Assembly: GCA_003513495.1 (NCBI GenBank)
Contig: DOPM01000028.1
Location: 1 to 64,000 of the forward strand
Length of the DNA: 64,000 bases
Direction: 5' to 3'
Source: Desulfosporosinus sp.
Lineage (GTDB): Bacteria; Bacillota; Desulfitobacteriia; Desulfitobacteriales; Desulfitobacteriaceae
A model generated the notes under the pieces. The model did no database searches, had not been told where the DNA came from, and worked only from the letters and a program-made list of their open reading frames with translations. Made by a program: the position numbers and the translations under genes. This document shows, piece by piece, positions 25,884 to 34,320 of this stretch (its first letter is position 1; the number at the start of each line of letters is the position of its first letter).

Positions 25884-26363
25884 CTATGTTTCGGATCGCA
25901 AAATTGCAACCTTTCCAGTGCGTACTAACTCAAGTAATCCATAAGGTCGAATTGCACGAACAAAGGCGTCTATTTTAGGGATATCACCCGTTAACTCTAC
26001 AGTAATATTTGTTCGTCCCATATCTACTACCCGTCCTCGGAAAATATCAACGGTTTGAAGAACCGCTGAACGTGTTTCAGTGCTTACCTGGACACGAATT
26101 AACGCTAGCTCTCGATCGACTACACTTTCTCCGGTCAAGTCTGAGACTGAATGTACAACCACTAGTTTGCTCAGTTGATTCCTAACTTGCTGAATGATTT
26201 GATCATCCCCATTAACGACAATTGTCATACGAGAAAGTTCAGGATCTTCAGTCTGACAAACTGTAAGACTATCGATGTTGTAACCCCTACGCGTGAATAA
26301 TCCCGCCACCCGAATCAAAACGCCAGGGTTATTTTCCACTAGAACTGCAAGTGTATGCAACAT
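25884..26363 (-). CDS. ilvN: acetolactate synthase regulatory subunit
   Basis: 159 residues with an ACT domain at the N-terminus (HTLAVLVENNPGVLIRVAGLFTRRGYNID in part) and a second regulatory domain after residue 75. It binds valine and controls and activates the IlvB catalytic subunit. Four bases separate it from the ilvB stop, so translation is coupled. Confidence 0.96.
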   Translation of the reverse strand: MLHTLAVLVENNPGVLIRVAGLFTRRGYNIDSLTVCQTEDPELSRMTIVVNGDDQIIQQVRNQLSKLVVVHSVSDLTGESVVDRELALIRVQVSTETRSAVLQTVDIFRGRVVDMGRTNITVELTGDIPKIDAFVRAIRPYGLLELVRTGKVAILRSET

Positions 26364-26367
26364 ATTA

Positions 26368-28056
26368 TTACCTCACAATCATTTCAGTAATAACCTTACC
26401 CGGTGAGACCATTGGTAAAACATTTTCATGCTCCGAGATTTTAATATCTACCAGCACTGCCCCAGGATGTTTAAAGGCTTCCTCAAAGGCGCTGCGCACA
26501 TTCTCTAGAGAATTCACATGGATCCCCCGAATACCATAGGCCTCTGCCACTTTAACGAAATCCGGGTTACCTTGAAGTTGAATTTGACTATACCGCTCTC
26601 CATAGAACAATTTTTGCATTTGCCGAACCATTCCTAGAACCCCATTATTAAGCAGTACAATTTTTATGGGCAGATTATTCTGGGCAATTGTCCCCAACTC
26701 TTGAATCGACATTTGAAACGATCCATCCCCTGTCACCAATACAACCCTATCCTCGGGACGAGCTATTTGCGCACCTATTGCGGCAGGAAGTCCATAGCCC
26801 ATGGCTCCCAGCCCACAGCTGCTCGCGTAATTGCGTGGATTTACTGTGGGATAATGCTGAGCTACCCACATTTGATGTTGACCTACATCCGTAGTGATGA
26901 TGGTTTCTCCTCCTGCAATCTCTCCTAGACATTCCATCACCATCTGAGGGTTAAGCCTGTCCTTATCATAATTTAAAGTATGATTTTCCTTCCATTCACG
27001 TAACTGATCCCACCAATCTGCCACGTCGGGCAAAACAAATCCTGGCAAGGCCTCGAGAATCTCTTCTAAGACTTGACGAGCATCCCCAACAATTTGAATA
27101 TCCGTTCTAACAACTTTACTGATCTCGACAGGGTCAATATCAATATGAATAACTTTAGCATTGGTCGCAAATCGATCCCCAGGACCATTCGTTACACGGT
27201 CATCAAAACGCACGCCGACTGCGATAAGCAAATCACAATCATTAACTGCATAATTAGCTGTTACCGTTCCATGCAATCCCACCATACCTAATAGGTTAGG
27301 ATGTCCCAGAGGCAGGCTCCCAATTCCCATCAAAGTCGTAACTACCGGTGCTCCTGTTTTTTCAGCAAATTGTTTTAAGACACTTTCAGCTCCAGCAGTC
27401 ACCACACCTCCTCCTGCATATAGAACTGGTCTGTGTGCTTCCGAAAGTGCTCTTGCTACTTCTTCAATCTTACCATTGTTATCTCGACCAAAAATCTTGT
27501 ATCCCTTTAATTTCATTTCATTAGAAAAAGGTACAACATTTTCCTCAGCTAATACATCTTTGGGAAGATCAATGAGGACAGGCCCAGGACGACCAGTCCG
27601 GGCTATATAAAAAGCCTCCTTGATAATCCTTGGAAGATCACGTGGATCCTTAACTAAATATGAGTGTTTAGTGATAGGCATTGTAATCCCAATAATATCT
27701 ACTTCTTGAAAGGAATCGGATCCTATAGAGCTAGTTGGAACCTGCCCAGTTAAAACAACAAGTGGGATAGAGTCTAAAAAAGCATTAGCTATACCCGTCA
27801 CCAAATTCGTAGCCCCCGGGCCGGAGGTGCCTAAACAAACTCCAACTTTTCCGGTAACACGCGAATAGCCATCTGCAGCAAACACAACCCCTTGTTCATG
27901 ACGTCCTAAAACATGTCGGATCGGACTATCTAGAAGGGCATCATATAATGGAAGCAACACCCCGCCTGGATAACCAAAGATGACGTCTACCCCTTCCTGC
28001 TGTAAAGCATTCAATAGGATAGTCGCACCCTTTAATCCTGTTTTTTCTTCACTCAT
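26368..28056 (-). CDS. ilvB: acetolactate synthase large subunit
   Basis: 562 residues from ATG 28056 (AAGGAGGG eight bases upstream). GYPGGVLLPLYDAL with RHEQGVVFAADGYSRVTG holds the catalytic Glu of thiamine-diphosphate enzymes, and VTGDGSFQMSIQELGTIAQ plus LNNGVLGMV is the ThDP-Mg motif. It condenses two pyruvates, or pyruvate with 2-oxobutyrate. Its start codon lies within the end of the ilvE fragment (ATGAGTGA overlap), a relic of gene-to-gene coupling. Confidence 0.97.
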   Translation of the reverse strand: MSEEKTGLKGATILLNALQQEGVDVIFGYPGGVLLPLYDALLDSPIRHVLGRHEQGVVFAADGYSRVTGKVGVCLGTSGPGATNLVTGIANAFLDSIPLVVLTGQVPTSSIGSDSFQEVDIIGITMPITKHSYLVKDPRDLPRIIKEAFYIARTGRPGPVLIDLPKDVLAEENVVPFSNEMKLKGYKIFGRDNNGKIEEVARALSEAHRPVLYAGGGVVTAGAESVLKQFAEKTGAPVVTTLMGIGSLPLGHPNLLGMVGLHGTVTANYAVNDCDLLIAVGVRFDDRVTNGPGDRFATNAKVIHIDIDPVEISKVVRTDIQIVGDARQVLEEILEALPGFVLPDVADWWDQLREWKENHTLNYDKDRLNPQMVMECLGEIAGGETIITTDVGQHQMWVAQHYPTVNPRNYASSCGLGAMGYGLPAAIGAQIARPEDRVVLVTGDGSFQMSIQELGTIAQNNLPIKIVLLNNGVLGMVRQMQKLFYGERYSQIQLQGNPDFVKVAEAYGIRGIHVNSLENVRSAFEEAFKHPGAVLVDIKISEHENVLPMVSPGKVITEMIVR

Positions 28057-28264
28057 ATTCATTGCCCTCCTTATGCTTTTGCTTTACGCAGAACTGGCGA
28101 GAAAGTTGACTAGCCGAATGTATCACTGAATTTTGGGCGACACCTTCAAGTATACCTGCTGAAAGAGGAGGTGTCATTAGAATATCATTACAATGGATAA
28201 AAATGTTATCGACTGTTCCCTCTGTTACATATCCATCTTGGGTAAATGTCATCGAATCACCTCT
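28049..28264 (-). pseudogene. ilvE (branched-chain aminotransferase) fragment before ilvB
   Basis: From ATG 28264 the frame reads MRGDSMTFTQDGYVTEGTVD, then NIFIHCNDILMTPPLSAGILEGVAQ. This matches the class-IV aminotransferase segment G-x-V-x-E-G-x-x-x-N-I-F ... L-x-T-P-P ... G-I-L-x-G-I-T-R. Key positions have drifted (TVDN for TGDN, GVAQN for GITRD), and the PLP lysine, the N-terminal two thirds and the C-terminus are missing. It ends overlapping the ilvB start. It looks like a decayed internal ilvE piece directly behind a riboswitch class typically found at ilvE. Confidence 0.65.
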
Positions 28265-28281
28265 CATAATAGTGAACAAAT

Positions 28282-28334
28282 TAAAACCCCAAGCGCAGTC
28301 CCCTAGTAACGTGGAACTTTCCGCTTGGGTTTTT
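28282..28334 (-). terminator. riboswitch-controlled terminator of the ilv operon
   Basis: On the minus strand AAAACCCAAGCGG (28334-28322) pairs with CGCTTGGGGTTTT (28294-28282) and is followed by AATTT. Its left arm overlaps the 3' part of the ykkC-like aptamer (the CCC that pairs with GGG at 28340-28342), so aptamer folding and terminator formation are mutually exclusive, as in a ligand-on switch. Confidence 0.75.
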
Positions 28335-28432
28335 TCTACCCACGGTGTAAACCCATTCTGGATTCTGTACCGCTCGGACCAGACAGGCTCTCCCCTATCT
28401 CGGGGTGCGTATCCTCGGAACCCTAGGTACAC
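28322..28432 (-). promoter_or_regulatory. ykkC-class riboswitch, probably ppGpp (subtype 2a)
   Basis: The minus strand carries the two hallmark ykkC blocks: CTAGGGTTCCG (about 28415-28425) and, after a GC-rich hairpin, CTGGTCCGAGCGG (about 28373-28385), followed by ACACCGTGGGTAGAAAAAAC. Guanidine, PRPP and ppGpp riboswitches share these blocks. Location upstream of ilv genes is the known habit of the ppGpp type in Firmicutes, where the alarmone switches on branched-chain amino acid synthesis. Subtype is assigned from context, since I cannot run covariance models. Confidence 0.8.
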
Positions 28433-28479
28433 TTCCTTTGCTTGTGTTATATTACATTTATATTGAGAACGTTGTGTAT

Positions 28480-28508
28480 ATGATACAGAATACCTTCCTC
28501 AGTGTCAA
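28480..28508 (-). promoter_or_regulatory. promoter of the ilv-leu operon
   Basis: Minus strand TTGACA (28503-28508), 17-base spacer, TATCAT (28480-28485). It lies about 50 bases upstream of the riboswitch. Confidence 0.8.
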
Positions 28509-28550
28509 CCCCAATTTTCTACAAATGGGGGAAATTCCTTTAGAATTTCC

Positions 28551-28580
28551 TTGTCAAAGCAAGATACTACAAGGTATAAT
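28551..28580 (+). promoter_or_regulatory. promoter of hom-thrB
   Basis: TTGTCA (28551-28556), 18-base spacer, TATAAT (28575-28580), 46 bases before the hom ATG and divergent from the ilv promoter. Confidence 0.65.
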
Positions 28581-28626
28581 GTCCTCTATGCAGGTACATT
28601 TGTTTTTTTGAGAGGAGTTGACTATC

Positions 28627-29910
28627 ATGCCAATTAACATAGGCATACTGGGTTTAGGTACCGTTGGGTGTGGGGTTGTGAAGGTACTGCAGCAAAATGC
28701 TAAGGACATACAAACTCGTACCCACTGTGAACTACAGATTAAGGCAATCCTTGACCGTGATCTTCACAGAGAACGGGATATTAGCGGAAACTTTCTCCTC
28801 ACAGATCAATCTGAAGAAGTTCTTCATGATCCTGAAATTGATATCATCGTTGAAGTCATGGGAGGAATTGAACCCGCCCGTACGTTTATCTTAGAGGCAT
28901 TGCAACATGGAAAAAATGTCGTTACTGCTAATAAGGATTTAATAGCACTTCACGGTCATGAACTTCTAGACGCCGCCAATGCAGCGGGAAAAGATCTCTA
29001 CTTCGAAGCAAGTGTCGGAGGTGGGATTCCGATTATTGCAGCTCTAAAAGAATCATTGGCCGCCAATCATATTACCGAGGTGCTTGGTATTATTAACGGA
29101 ACGACAAACTATATTCTCACAGCCATGGCTGAACAAGGACGGGAGTATGCTGAAGTCCTGGCAGAAGCACAACAATTAGGGTATGCTGAAGCAAATCCTT
29201 CCTCTGATGTTGATGGCCTTGATGCTGCACGTAAACTTGCTATTCTGGCTTCCATTGCCTTTAATTCAAGAGTTGAACTCAAGGACGTTTTTGTAGAAGG
29301 TATTTCGAAAATTACGCGGGAAGATCTGGCCTATGCTACTGAACTTGGCTGCACCATCAAACTCTTAGCTATTGCTAAGCACCATGCTGAAGGAATCGAA
29401 GTTCGGGTTCATCCAGCTATATTGCCTCAAACTCATCCTCTTGCTTCTGTAAGCGGTGTTTTCAACGCCATTTATGTCGTAGGAGATGCCGTTGGGGAAA
29501 CTATGTTTTACGGTCGAGGTGCAGGCTCTCTCCCCACGGGAAGTGCGATTGTATCTGATATTATGCGTATTGTTCGCAATATACAGTCCAACTCAACTTC
29601 TGGCATTAACTGTACTTGCTATCTTGACTTGCCCATTAAAGCTGCCTCAGACTTCTATACAGCCTTCTATATTCGTCTGCTTGTTAAAGACGAACCCCGT
29701 GTCCTTGCAACTCTTGCCTTACTATTTGCAGAAGCAAATATCAGCTTTGCCTCGATCATTCAAAAGCAACGTGGCGAGAATCAGGCAGAAATTGTCCTCT
29801 TAACCCATCCTTGCCGCGAAGGAGCACTTCAAGAAGCCCTCGATTCCGTCAGAGCCTACAGCAAGGTCCTTAGTATTGACAATGTCATCCGATTTGAAAA
29901 AGAAAACTAG
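28627..29910 (+). CDS. hom: homoserine dehydrogenase
   Basis: 427 residues from ATG 28627, with AGAGGAG nine bases upstream. The NAD(P) loop is ILGLGTVGCGVVKVL; VTANKDLIALHG and the catalytic block GGGIPIIAALKESL are conserved; GINGTTNYIL type glycines follow; the ACT domain (about 345-425) at the C-terminus suggests threonine feedback. It reduces aspartate semialdehyde to homoserine. Operon with thrB, 35 bases downstream; thrC is not in the window. Confidence 0.96.
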   Translation: MPINIGILGLGTVGCGVVKVLQQNAKDIQTRTHCELQIKAILDRDLHRERDISGNFLLTDQSEEVLHDPEIDIIVEVMGGIEPARTFILEALQHGKNVVTANKDLIALHGHELLDAANAAGKDLYFEASVGGGIPIIAALKESLAANHITEVLGIINGTTNYILTAMAEQGREYAEVLAEAQQLGYAEANPSSDVDGLDAARKLAILASIAFNSRVELKDVFVEGISKITREDLAYATELGCTIKLLAIAKHHAEGIEVRVHPAILPQTHPLASVSGVFNAIYVVGDAVGETMFYGRGAGSLPTGSAIVSDIMRIVRNIQSNSTSGINCTCYLDLPIKAASDFYTAFYIRLLVKDEPRVLATLALLFAEANISFASIIQKQRGENQAEIVLLTHPCREGALQEALDSVRAYSKVLSIDNVIRFEKEN

Positions 29911-29945
29911 AAATCATTACATCCCCATCAATTTTAGGGAGGAAT

Positions 29946-30851
29946 ATGATGTTTCGCATTAAGATACCCGCAACCTCCGCCAATCTCGGACCTGGATTTG
30001 ATTGTATGGGCATGGCCCTTCAACTATATAATACAATTACAATTGAAAAAAACCGACCGTTTCGCATCTCATTAGCTGGGTCTTACAGAGACGGGATCCC
30101 AGCAGATGAAAGCAATCTCGTCTGGCGCACCATGTGCCATTTCTGGGACCTTATCCATTACCCTACTCCCACACTCGATTTAACCTTTGAAAACTGCATT
30201 CCTCCTGCTCGAGGCTTAGGAAGCAGTTCTGCAGCCATTGTCGGTGGGCTTGTAGCAGCGAATCTAATTGCTGGATCACCCTATACTAAGCTAGAATTAC
30301 TTCAAGTGGCCGATGCCTTAGAAGGGCACCCAGACAATGTAACCCCTGCTCTATATGGGGGAGTAACCTTATCAGTACCTACAGAGAGAGGCGTTCTTCC
30401 AAGAATCTTGGTTCAATCCCCCAACCTAAAAGCAGTTGTTACTATTCCAGATACTCATCTAAACACCAAACGTGCGCGAGGTATCTTACCTCCAGAAGTT
30501 CATCGTAAAGATGCCGTTTTTAATATCTCCCATGCCTCACTACTTACCGAAGCCTTTATCCGCGAAGAGTATTCCCTCTTAAGAGAAGGAATGCGCGATA
30601 CACTTCATCAAAATCAACGAGCTTCGCTCATTCCCGGCTTACTCGAAACACTAGAAGCCGCTCTTCAAACTGGAGCCTACGGTGCCGCTCTAAGCGGTTC
30701 CGGCCCCACGCTCTTGGCTCTTATCCCCAATAGCTCTGAGTCAGATGTTCCCCAAAGTATGGTAACAACCTTAAAGAACCATGGTATCAATGCTCAATCC
30801 ATGGTTCTAGAAATTGATGTCAATGGAGCTTCATCGTCAATAACAGGGTAA
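29946..30851 (+). CDS. thrB: homoserine kinase
   Basis: 301 residues of the GHMP kinase family. PATSANLGPGFDCMGMAL is the N-terminal signature, PPARGLGSSSAAIVGGLVA the ATP-binding glycine/serine motif, and GAALSGSGPTLLAL the third motif. It phosphorylates homoserine for threonine synthesis. GGGAGG precedes two consecutive ATGs, either of which may be used. Confidence 0.96.
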   Translation: MMFRIKIPATSANLGPGFDCMGMALQLYNTITIEKNRPFRISLAGSYRDGIPADESNLVWRTMCHFWDLIHYPTPTLDLTFENCIPPARGLGSSSAAIVGGLVAANLIAGSPYTKLELLQVADALEGHPDNVTPALYGGVTLSVPTERGVLPRILVQSPNLKAVVTIPDTHLNTKRARGILPPEVHRKDAVFNISHASLLTEAFIREEYSLLREGMRDTLHQNQRASLIPGLLETLEAALQTGAYGAALSGSGPTLLALIPNSSESDVPQSMVTTLKNHGINAQSMVLEIDVNGASSSITG

Positions 30852-30927
30852 CAACTTGTACATCTTCCGCATAGTCTATTTTAGGACTTGCTCATAGCAG
30901 GACCAATATAGAATTAGGGGGATTTCA

Positions 30928-31122
30928 GTGTCAGATTTAGTTATTTCTGCTGATGAAGAAGCTTCCGTTCAATCCTTCCCATTTAATAGTATTGGTATGT
31001 TAATCGGTGCTTTTGCAGCCGGAATTGGCCTTTTTCTCATCGGCTCTCCAACTTCCGGTCCAGTCACTGCGATTGTCGGCTTTATCCTTTTCCTACTTGG
31101 AGTTATAATTTTTACCCTTTAA
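30928..31122 (+). CDS. 64-residue two-helix membrane protein
   Basis: Starts at GTG with GGGGG upstream. An acidic N-terminus (SDLVISADEEAS) is followed by two hydrophobic segments rich in Gly and Ile (residues about 22-39 and 43-62). No family recognised. A strong terminator follows 65 bases later, so it is a real small gene, perhaps with its own promoter or as the last gene after thrB. Confidence 0.65.
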   Translation: MSDLVISADEEASVQSFPFNSIGMLIGAFAAGIGLFLIGSPTSGPVTAIVGFILFLLGVIIFTL

Positions 31123-31186
31123 GTATGTATTATCAGTGAATTCATCAGTAATGCCTCACTACGGTATGAAATCTAATTGTAAAGTG

Positions 31187-31216
31187 CAAAAAGGAGGGCT
31201 TGCGCCCTCCTTTTTG
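31187..31216 (+). terminator. strong terminator, bidirectional
   Basis: CAAAAAGGAGGGC pairs with GCCCTCCTTTTTG around a 4-base loop. It ends the small-membrane-protein transcript and serves the convergent protease gene. Confidence 0.9.
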
Positions 31217-31228
31217 TGGTAGTTAAGC

Positions 31229-32140
31229 CTAAAACACAACATTCAAGAGGCTTAACACCTTTTGAATTGGATTTAAAAGTGTTGCTTGATCTGATCCCGC
31301 AAACAAAAGGCCCACTGCCCTATTATTCTCATCCAATACTAATGATCCACTATCCCCACCGGCAGACATATCGGTGGCTAAAATCTGATTGTCAAACCGC
31401 AAAGTTCTACCGCTGCCATAGCCGACATTAAGAGCTACCTTCACCGCTCTGATTTTACCAGTGGTTAGACCCGTTGTCCGGCCAGACTTTTTAATATTCA
31501 TACCCACTCTTCCAACTATAGTCCCTTGAACTCTGCCAATTCCAATAATTTCCGGAACAATTATTCCATTATTTAGAGGCTGGGCCAAAGCACAATCTAC
31601 ATTATTTCTTCTGGGATACTCATTTAAGGCTACATATTTTATCAATCGAGCAATCGCATCGTTTGAGATACGTCCACCATCACTTGCTCCTGGTTGAAGG
31701 ATCAAATCTCCAATTTTGGCTCTCCTGTCCCTTCCGTTTGAGGAGTTCGCTAAAACATGATTATTAGACAGAATAAGCGGTTGTCCATTCTTTCTATCAT
31801 ACACTACGGCTCCAAAAGTTCCTGCTGTAATTAGATAATGTCCGATACTGACTCCCGGAGCGGATGGTTTCATACGTTCTGTATAGCTTTCAAGTGCAAT
31901 TGCAGGATTCCCTGCCGAATATGCCTGCATATCCCCAACTTCAATAACATCTGTTATTTTTCCATTTAGTTTATGGGGAACAATCTGATCTTTTTGTAAT
32001 TGCTCTAAAGGAATTTTTCGTTTCACAAGGACTAAAATCGCTTTTTTCGTTGTTGTAACTCCCCCAGTTTCCTTGAAACCCTGCCCAACCCCAATAACCT
32101 GGGGAAGAGTCATTAATTCTTCCTTGCTTTTCCTATTCAT
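31229..32140 (-). CDS. trypsin-like serine protease without signal peptide
   Basis: 303 residues from ATG 32140 with GGGGG upstream. The chymotrypsin-fold triad is visible: His in LILSNNHVLA, Asp in VDCALAQ, Ser in GGDSGSLVLD. The N-terminal ~90 residues (VIGVGQGFKETGG, then AILVLVKRKIPLEQL) are a separate domain. There is no signal peptide or membrane segment, so it should act in the cytoplasm unless exported another way. Related cytoplasmic proteins of unknown substrate occur in Firmicutes. Confidence 0.75.
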   Translation of the reverse strand: MNRKSKEELMTLPQVIGVGQGFKETGGVTTTKKAILVLVKRKIPLEQLQKDQIVPHKLNGKITDVIEVGDMQAYSAGNPAIALESYTERMKPSAPGVSIGHYLITAGTFGAVVYDRKNGQPLILSNNHVLANSSNGRDRRAKIGDLILQPGASDGGRISNDAIARLIKYVALNEYPRRNNVDCALAQPLNNGIIVPEIIGIGRVQGTIVGRVGMNIKKSGRTTGLTTGKIRAVKVALNVGYGSGRTLRFDNQILATDMSAGGDSGSLVLDENNRAVGLLFAGSDQATLLNPIQKVLSLLNVVF

Positions 32141-32304
32141 CAATAATCCCCCCGTTTGCCATTTTTACAGCATATGGAAAATTGGACAAACAGGTGACAA
32201 GCCTTGTGATCGGTTATTATAAGCAAATGAACCTAGTCCGGCATATCCTATAGAAACAAGGTTTCTAAGTATTCTGATCGCTTAGAAAGGAAGAAGAGGT
32301 TCAT

Positions 32305-32616
32305 ATGATGAAAAGTTATGACTCTATTCGCTTATTTAAGAAAAGCAGGGAAACCGACAATGAAATCCAAGAACTAATACCGAAGGATGATTTGCCAAAT
32401 TCGGAACAACCATTATCTGAACTCATTATTACACCATTTGAAATTAAAGATAAGAGAACTTCCCCACAAACAAATTCTATGCAATCCCTCCTCTCTCCTG
32501 ATGGCATCTCAAATGTCATCCAAAAAGCATTAACTAGTCTGGGTATTGACAGCAAAAAAACTAGTGACCTATTTATGAATTTTCTAATAAGAACTATCTT
32601 TAAAAAACCCAAGTGA
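32305..32616 (+). CDS. 103-residue protein of unknown function
   Basis: Charged N-terminus followed by a helix-prone C-terminus (LSPDGISNVIQKALTSLGI, then FLIRTIFKK). AGAAGAGG precedes the ATG pair and a terminator follows, so it is likely a real gene. No family recognised. It is divergent from the trypsin-like protease gene. Confidence 0.55.
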   Translation: MMKSYDSIRLFKKSRETDNEIQELIPKDDLPNSEQPLSELIITPFEIKDKRTSPQTNSMQSLLSPDGISNVIQKALTSLGIDSKKTSDLFMNFLIRTIFKKPK

Positions 32617-32670
32617 TGTTGGTCTAATTAGAACTTAGATAGCGCCAGATGTCAGGACTGACTAGTACGA

Positions 32671-32716
32671 AAACGTCCGCTGTTGCCGAACTATATTTCA
32701 GCGACAGCGGACGTTT
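32671..32716. terminator. bidirectional terminator
   Basis: AAACGTCCGCTGT and ACAGCGGACGTTT pair across a loop of about 20 bases. It separates the 103-residue gene from the convergent thioredoxin-reductase-like gene. Confidence 0.8.
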
Positions 32717-32745
32717 GGATTCATTGAAGAGGACGACTAGTCTGA

Positions 32746-33627
32746 CTATGATTTTAAATTATCTAAGTATTTGACAGCCTGTAAAGCCGCAGTCCCGCCC
32801 TCTCCTGCAGCTTTTATCAACTGATAAGGTTGACCTGTACAATCTCCTGCAGCAAATAAGCCGGGCAAGTTTGTCTCTAATTTATGGTTGACTTTAATTG
32901 AAGACTCTTCCATTTCTAAACCTGCCACAAGCTGCTCAGCAGGTAGAGTATCTCTCAAGATGAATACTCCAGCAACGGATAACTGTTCCTCTCCAAGGTC
33001 AAGTTGTTCGACCATTTGAACACCAAGGATTTTCTGCACCCTCCCTTTTTTAACTTCAATTCGTGGATCAAGCTTCGAAATGCCACTATAATAGGGGATA
33101 TAATAGACTTTAGAACAGATATCAGCCATATAATTTGCTTCTTCTTCCCCTTCTTGATTGTACGAAATGATGGCAACTTGCTTATTTTTATATAAAGGTC
33201 CATCACAGGTAGCGCAATATCCTACCCCCTTACCCAGTAATTCAGCTTCACCAGGAAATAATTTACCCGTTGTTACGCCAGTAGCGATAATAACCGTATC
33301 CGCTTCAAAGGATTGATCTTTACCAATAAGCGTATATGGCGGTCCAGGATAGATATTTGTCACTTTAAATTGTGTAATTGGTATTTCCTTTTGCTTAACA
33401 TGATCCAAAAAGCGTTGACGTAATTCTTCTCCACCAATTTCAGGGAAACCAAGCCAATTGTCAACTTGTGGGGCTTTCGAAAGTTTAGGACTACAAAATT
33501 CGGAACCCAGTAATACGAAATCACGATTACGTATCTTCGCATTAAGGGCCGCAGACATGCCCGCGGGTCCACAACCGATAATCGCCAGTTCATAGTGATC
33601 TTTTAGCATATTAAGATCTTCCGACAT
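32746..33627 (-). CDS. thioredoxin-reductase-like FAD/NAD(P) oxidoreductase
   Basis: 293 residues from ATG 33627 (AAAGGAGG upstream). LAIIGCGPAGMSAALNAKIR is the FAD loop, YCATCDGP holds the redox-active C-x-x-C, GVFILRDTLPAEQL and LFAAGDCTGQPYQLIKAAGEG the C-terminal FAD block. The NAD(P) loop is weak: where thioredoxin reductases have G-G-G-x-x-A-x-E it reads ISYNQEGEEEA. It therefore may not use NADPH like a standard TrxB; flavodoxin/ferredoxin- or other donor-dependent relatives exist. No thioredoxin gene is adjacent. Confidence 0.8.
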   Translation of the reverse strand: MSEDLNMLKDHYELAIIGCGPAGMSAALNAKIRNRDFVLLGSEFCSPKLSKAPQVDNWLGFPEIGGEELRQRFLDHVKQKEIPITQFKVTNIYPGPPYTLIGKDQSFEADTVIIATGVTTGKLFPGEAELLGKGVGYCATCDGPLYKNKQVAIISYNQEGEEEANYMADICSKVYYIPYYSGISKLDPRIEVKKGRVQKILGVQMVEQLDLGEEQLSVAGVFILRDTLPAEQLVAGLEMEESSIKVNHKLETNLPGLFAAGDCTGQPYQLIKAAGEGGTAALQAVKYLDNLKS

Positions 33628-33700
33628 CAATTAATCCTCCTTTTATTGTTTATTATCTGCTGTTAGTGTTCCCGAATTAGAGAAAAGTAAATGCAATAAA

Positions 33701-33728
33701 ACAAATCGAGACCTTTGCGGTCTCGATG
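33701..33728 (-). terminator. terminator of thpR
   Basis: On the minus strand ATCGAGACC and GGTCTCGAT form a 9-bp stem with a 5-base loop followed by TTGTTTTATT, between thpR and the oxidoreductase gene. Confidence 0.8.
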
Positions 33729-33741
33729 ACGGTAAACCCAA

Positions 33742-34296
33742 TCAATGTGGGGCAGTTATTAGGCCAGCTTTAAACAAACTCACGTAGACTCTTTTTCCAC
33801 TTACAGGCCTGCTCTCGAATAAAACAACCTCTGCAACCATGAACTTACCAAGCTTCTTAGTATAAACCATAGAAAAATCAATAGTTCCTAGGCTAGGACG
33901 AGAAGCTAAGGTAATATGGGGCTTAAATTGTCGCTCGTCCAACTTAAAACCTTTGGTTTGGAGTTCACGATGTAGTTCATTCCTTAGACTATTAAGTTCA
34001 GTTAAACATCCTTGGACCGCTGTCCATAAAGTATGAGGCCTTTTAAAAGAGGGAAATGCTCCCACTCCAGAGATGTTTAGATCAAAGGATTTATAGTTGC
34101 TTGCTACTTTCGATATTGTCTCGTTGAGTACTGGAATCTTATCTTTGCCCAATTCCCCTAAAAATTCCAAGGTTATATGAAAATTATCCTGTGATTTAAA
34201 CGATCCATTGACCCCAAGAGCTCTTAGTTCGGACTGAAAATTAACTAGAGCATGTTTAATCTCAACCGGCAAATCTATGCCAATAAATAATCTCAT
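33742..34296 (-). CDS. thpR: RNA 2',3'-cyclic phosphodiesterase
   Basis: 184 residues, normal family length. Two H-x-T-L motifs of the 2H phosphoesterase superfamily are present: HITLEFLG (about residue 43) and HITLASRP (about 126). RLFIGIDLP is the typical opening. It hydrolyses 2',3'-cyclic phosphates of RNA ends to 2'-phosphates in vitro. GGGGT precedes the ATG. Confidence 0.93.
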   Translation of the reverse strand: MRLFIGIDLPVEIKHALVNFQSELRALGVNGSFKSQDNFHITLEFLGELGKDKIPVLNETISKVASNYKSFDLNISGVGAFPSFKRPHTLWTAVQGCLTELNSLRNELHRELQTKGFKLDERQFKPHITLASRPSLGTIDFSMVYTKKLGKFMVAEVVLFESRPVSGKRVYVSLFKAGLITAPH

Positions 34297-34320
34297 CGAC
34301 GATACCCCTTATAGAATGAT

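Noticed and set aside
28265..28432. Upstream extension of the ilvE frame to an ATG at 28432
   Set aside because: This stretch is the riboswitch and its terminator; protein-like similarity begins only near 28264.
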